From: Gemmatimonadota bacterium
GTDB lineage: Bacteria > Gemmatimonadota > Gemmatimonadetes > Gemmatimonadales > GWC2-71-9
Direction of reading: 5' to 3'
Assembly (NCBI GenBank): GCA_003222055.1
Contig: QHUT01000075.1
Coordinates: 1-34,990, forward strand
DNA: 34,990 nt
The translations under genes and the position numbers were made by a program. This document shows, piece after piece, positions 33,516 to 34,990 of the stretch. How positions within the stretch are numbered: the first letter of the stretch is position 1; each line of letters begins with the position of its first letter. The notes under the pieces were generated by a model. The model searched no databases. It worked only from the letters and a program-made list of their open reading frames with translations, and was not told the DNA's origin.

Positions 33516-34990
33516 TTACACGAGGAGTCCCTGCGCCACGAGGATGGCCCGCAGCCCTCGGGCTCCAAGTTTCTCAAAGAGAGTGAGTGCACTCTCACTA
33601 TCGGCGGTGTAACGCCCTAGAGACAGCCGGTCTAGCCAGGCGCCGCACGCAATAAGGTCCAGGTAGTAGAACGGATGACGGTCTCGGTACTTCTGCTGGC
33701 CCTCGAGGACGACAGGTCGCGCGGAGTCCGGGCCGCTTGTGTGTGCCAGTCGGTACACTCTCAACTTGTCGAAGAGTCCGGTGTTTGGCACTGCTTTCTC
33801 CTTCCCCCAGGCAAGGCGCTCTGCGGACTCGATCGACTGCAAGGCTAAGCTCACGTCACCAGTCTCGATTGCGAAGCACGCGTAGCCCAAGAGGAATTCC
33901 ATGTTGGTTGTCCAGCTTCGCTCGTTGCGAAGGGCGCGTTCCGCCGCGACGACGGCCCGTTGTGCACCTTCTTGATCACCACTCATCAGGAGTGCAGAAG
34001 CCAAATTGAAGTGCATCGCCACCGAACGGGGCGTCAGGGAACGCGACGCGACTGCGACGGCGCGCTGACCAAATGTCACTGCCGATGCGAAGTCTCCTTG
34101 ATGGAGCCTTGCAACACAAACGTTAGACAATATCATCGCGGACCTGACATCGTCCCCGATTCTCATGTTCAACTGCAAAGCCTTATCATATGCTTCGCAC
34201 GCAGTGTCGAACTCACAGAGCCCCGACTTACACGTTCCATAACCCGTGTAGGCGAGTGAGAGGGCAACTGGGTCCCGTCGGATGTTCAGCGCGTTGATCG
34301 CACTTTCCAGCTCCCTTGCGGCCGAAGCGAGCTCGAAGAAGAAAAAGTCGCAGTATGCCTTCGTGTACCGCAGGATTGGTGGTGTATCCTTTCCCAACTG
34401 AGCAATCGCGTCCTCGGTCCGGCGGCGAACTTCAGTTACCCTTGCTTCATTACCCGCATTCACACCTGATCGAGCGCACTCGAAGAGTGCGTTACCGATT
34501 AGCTCTAGGTCGGCAGTTTCTTGTGCTGCGTCGAGGGCCCTGTCTGCGGCCTCGCAATACGCAGACCCGGGCTCCCGATTCATGAGGTACTCGACTGTAG
34601 CCCGCATCCTAGCCGTGAGTGCCTGTGCGGGCTTCGAGAGGCCCCGTTCCTGGGCAAGACGGGTGAGAACTGAGGTCGCCGCCTCTGCTCGGGACTGACC
34701 CACGAGAGCTCTAGCGAGCAGAAGGAGGAGAGGCTGCGTCGCGCCCTCCGTGCCCTGCTCTCGAAGCAGGACCTCCAAAATCTGCTCTGCTTCGATCAGG
34801 GCTCCGGAAGAGATGGCACCTTCAGCGCCCCTGATTGCACTGCTTGCGGCACGATCGGGAGCGCCTCCCCGCAAGAAGTGCCACGCCACCTCCAAATTAG
34901 CCGACCCCCCGACCTCGTCCCTCCGTACCTCCAGCACCTCCCCCACGCTCCGATGCAAGTGCCGCCGCGCCGGCCCCGCCACCGCGTAGT
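33516..34990 (-). CDS. C-terminal TPR part of a large ATPase-type regulator (5' end outside window)
   Basis: The frame is open to the window edge and ends at the TAA complement 33516-33518. A GTG at 34982 exists, but the sequence before it stays open (Tyr-Ala), and the start of the visible part, RRHLHRSVGEVLEVRR then LEVAWHFLRGGAPDRAA, is what follows the ATPase module in AfsR/MalT/BTAD-type regulators. So this is probably the C-terminal 490 residues of a much larger protein. It is built of helical TPR-like repeats (for example EAEQILEVLL, ALAYTGYGTCKSGLCEFDTACEAYDKALQL, SAVTFGQRAVAVASR, SLALQSIESAERLAW). No DNA-binding domain is visible in this part. Lower G+C, like the HD-GYP gene. Confidence 0.7.
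   Translation of the reverse strand, partial: YAVAGPARRHLHRSVGEVLEVRRDEVGGSANLEVAWHFLRGGAPDRAASSAIRGAEGAISSGALIEAEQILEVLLREQGTEGATQPLLLLLARALVGQSRAEAATSVLTRLAQERGLSKPAQALTARMRATVEYLMNREPGSAYCEAADRALDAAQETADLELIGNALFECARSGVNAGNEARVTEVRRRTEDAIAQLGKDTPPILRYTKAYCDFFFFELASAARELESAINALNIRRDPVALSLAYTGYGTCKSGLCEFDTACEAYDKALQLNMRIGDDVRSAMILSNVCVARLHQGDFASAVTFGQRAVAVASRSLTPRSVAMHFNLASALLMSGDQEGAQRAVVAAERALRNERSWTTNMEFLLGYACFAIETGDVSLALQSIESAERLAWGKEKAVPNTGLFDKLRVYRLAHTSGPDSARPVVLEGQQKYRDRHPFYYLDLIACGAWLDRLSLGRYTADSESALTLFEKLGARGLRAILVAQGLLV

Overview
The window reads as a chromosomal segment of a high-G+C, diderm (PilQ secretin) bacterium. The family set and the gene order pilMNOPQ-aroC-aroK and topA-trmFO-xerC-hslV-hslU would fit Gemmatimonadota or a myxobacterium-like lineage. 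The phylum is an inference; no rRNA or tRNA gene was seen. Nearly every gene is on the + strand, and many are translationally coupled by ATGA, GTGA or TGATG overlaps.

Layout. 1-8009 holds type IV pilus minor-pilin genes: a first set (PilV-like end, PilW-like, PilX-like), then a PilS/PilR-like two-component pair, then a second set (FimT/GspH-like, PilV-like, PilW-like, PilX-like). 8069-12935 is a promoter followed by pilM-N-O-P-Q, the inner-membrane alignment complex and the secretin, with a large Ig-like lipoprotein (12948-15563) behind it. 15642-17416 is aroC-aroK. 17454-24273 is topA-trmFO-xerC-hslV-hslU, the order also known from the Bacillus codY operon. Then come argF, gcvT, a MogA-type gene, a sigma-54 activator with a degenerate receiver, a [FeFe]-hydrogenase-like iron-sulfur protein fused to a GGDEF domain behind a promoter with a perfect CRP-type palindrome, an unrecognised protein, and an HTH-receiver protein.

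From about 31.7 kb the base composition falls and the texture changes: a 360-bp non-coding spacer, a membrane HD-GYP phosphodiesterase, and, convergent on the - strand, the C-terminal TPR part of a large regulator that runs off the window. This part may be of different origin.

The most unusual signal is not a gene. At least four kinds of palindromic or short-period repeat are embedded in or at the edges of genes, in frame. Family A (8-bp stem with a tetraloop, flanked by CTGA and ATGAC) occurs in the PilR-like gene, three times in pilQ, and in topA and trmFO. Family D forms the homologous C-termini of two unrelated genes (histidine kinase and aroC) and also the ribosome-binding site of the next gene. 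A 28-bp perfect palindrome (family B) sits inside aroC. A 7-bp-period inverted repeat makes the trmFO end and the xerC beginning. The second main point is the redox-sensor-like hydrogenase/GGDEF fusion, which with the HD-GYP protein suggests c-di-GMP signalling near the pilus genes. The first 125 bases are a perfect fold-back and probably a contig-end artefact.
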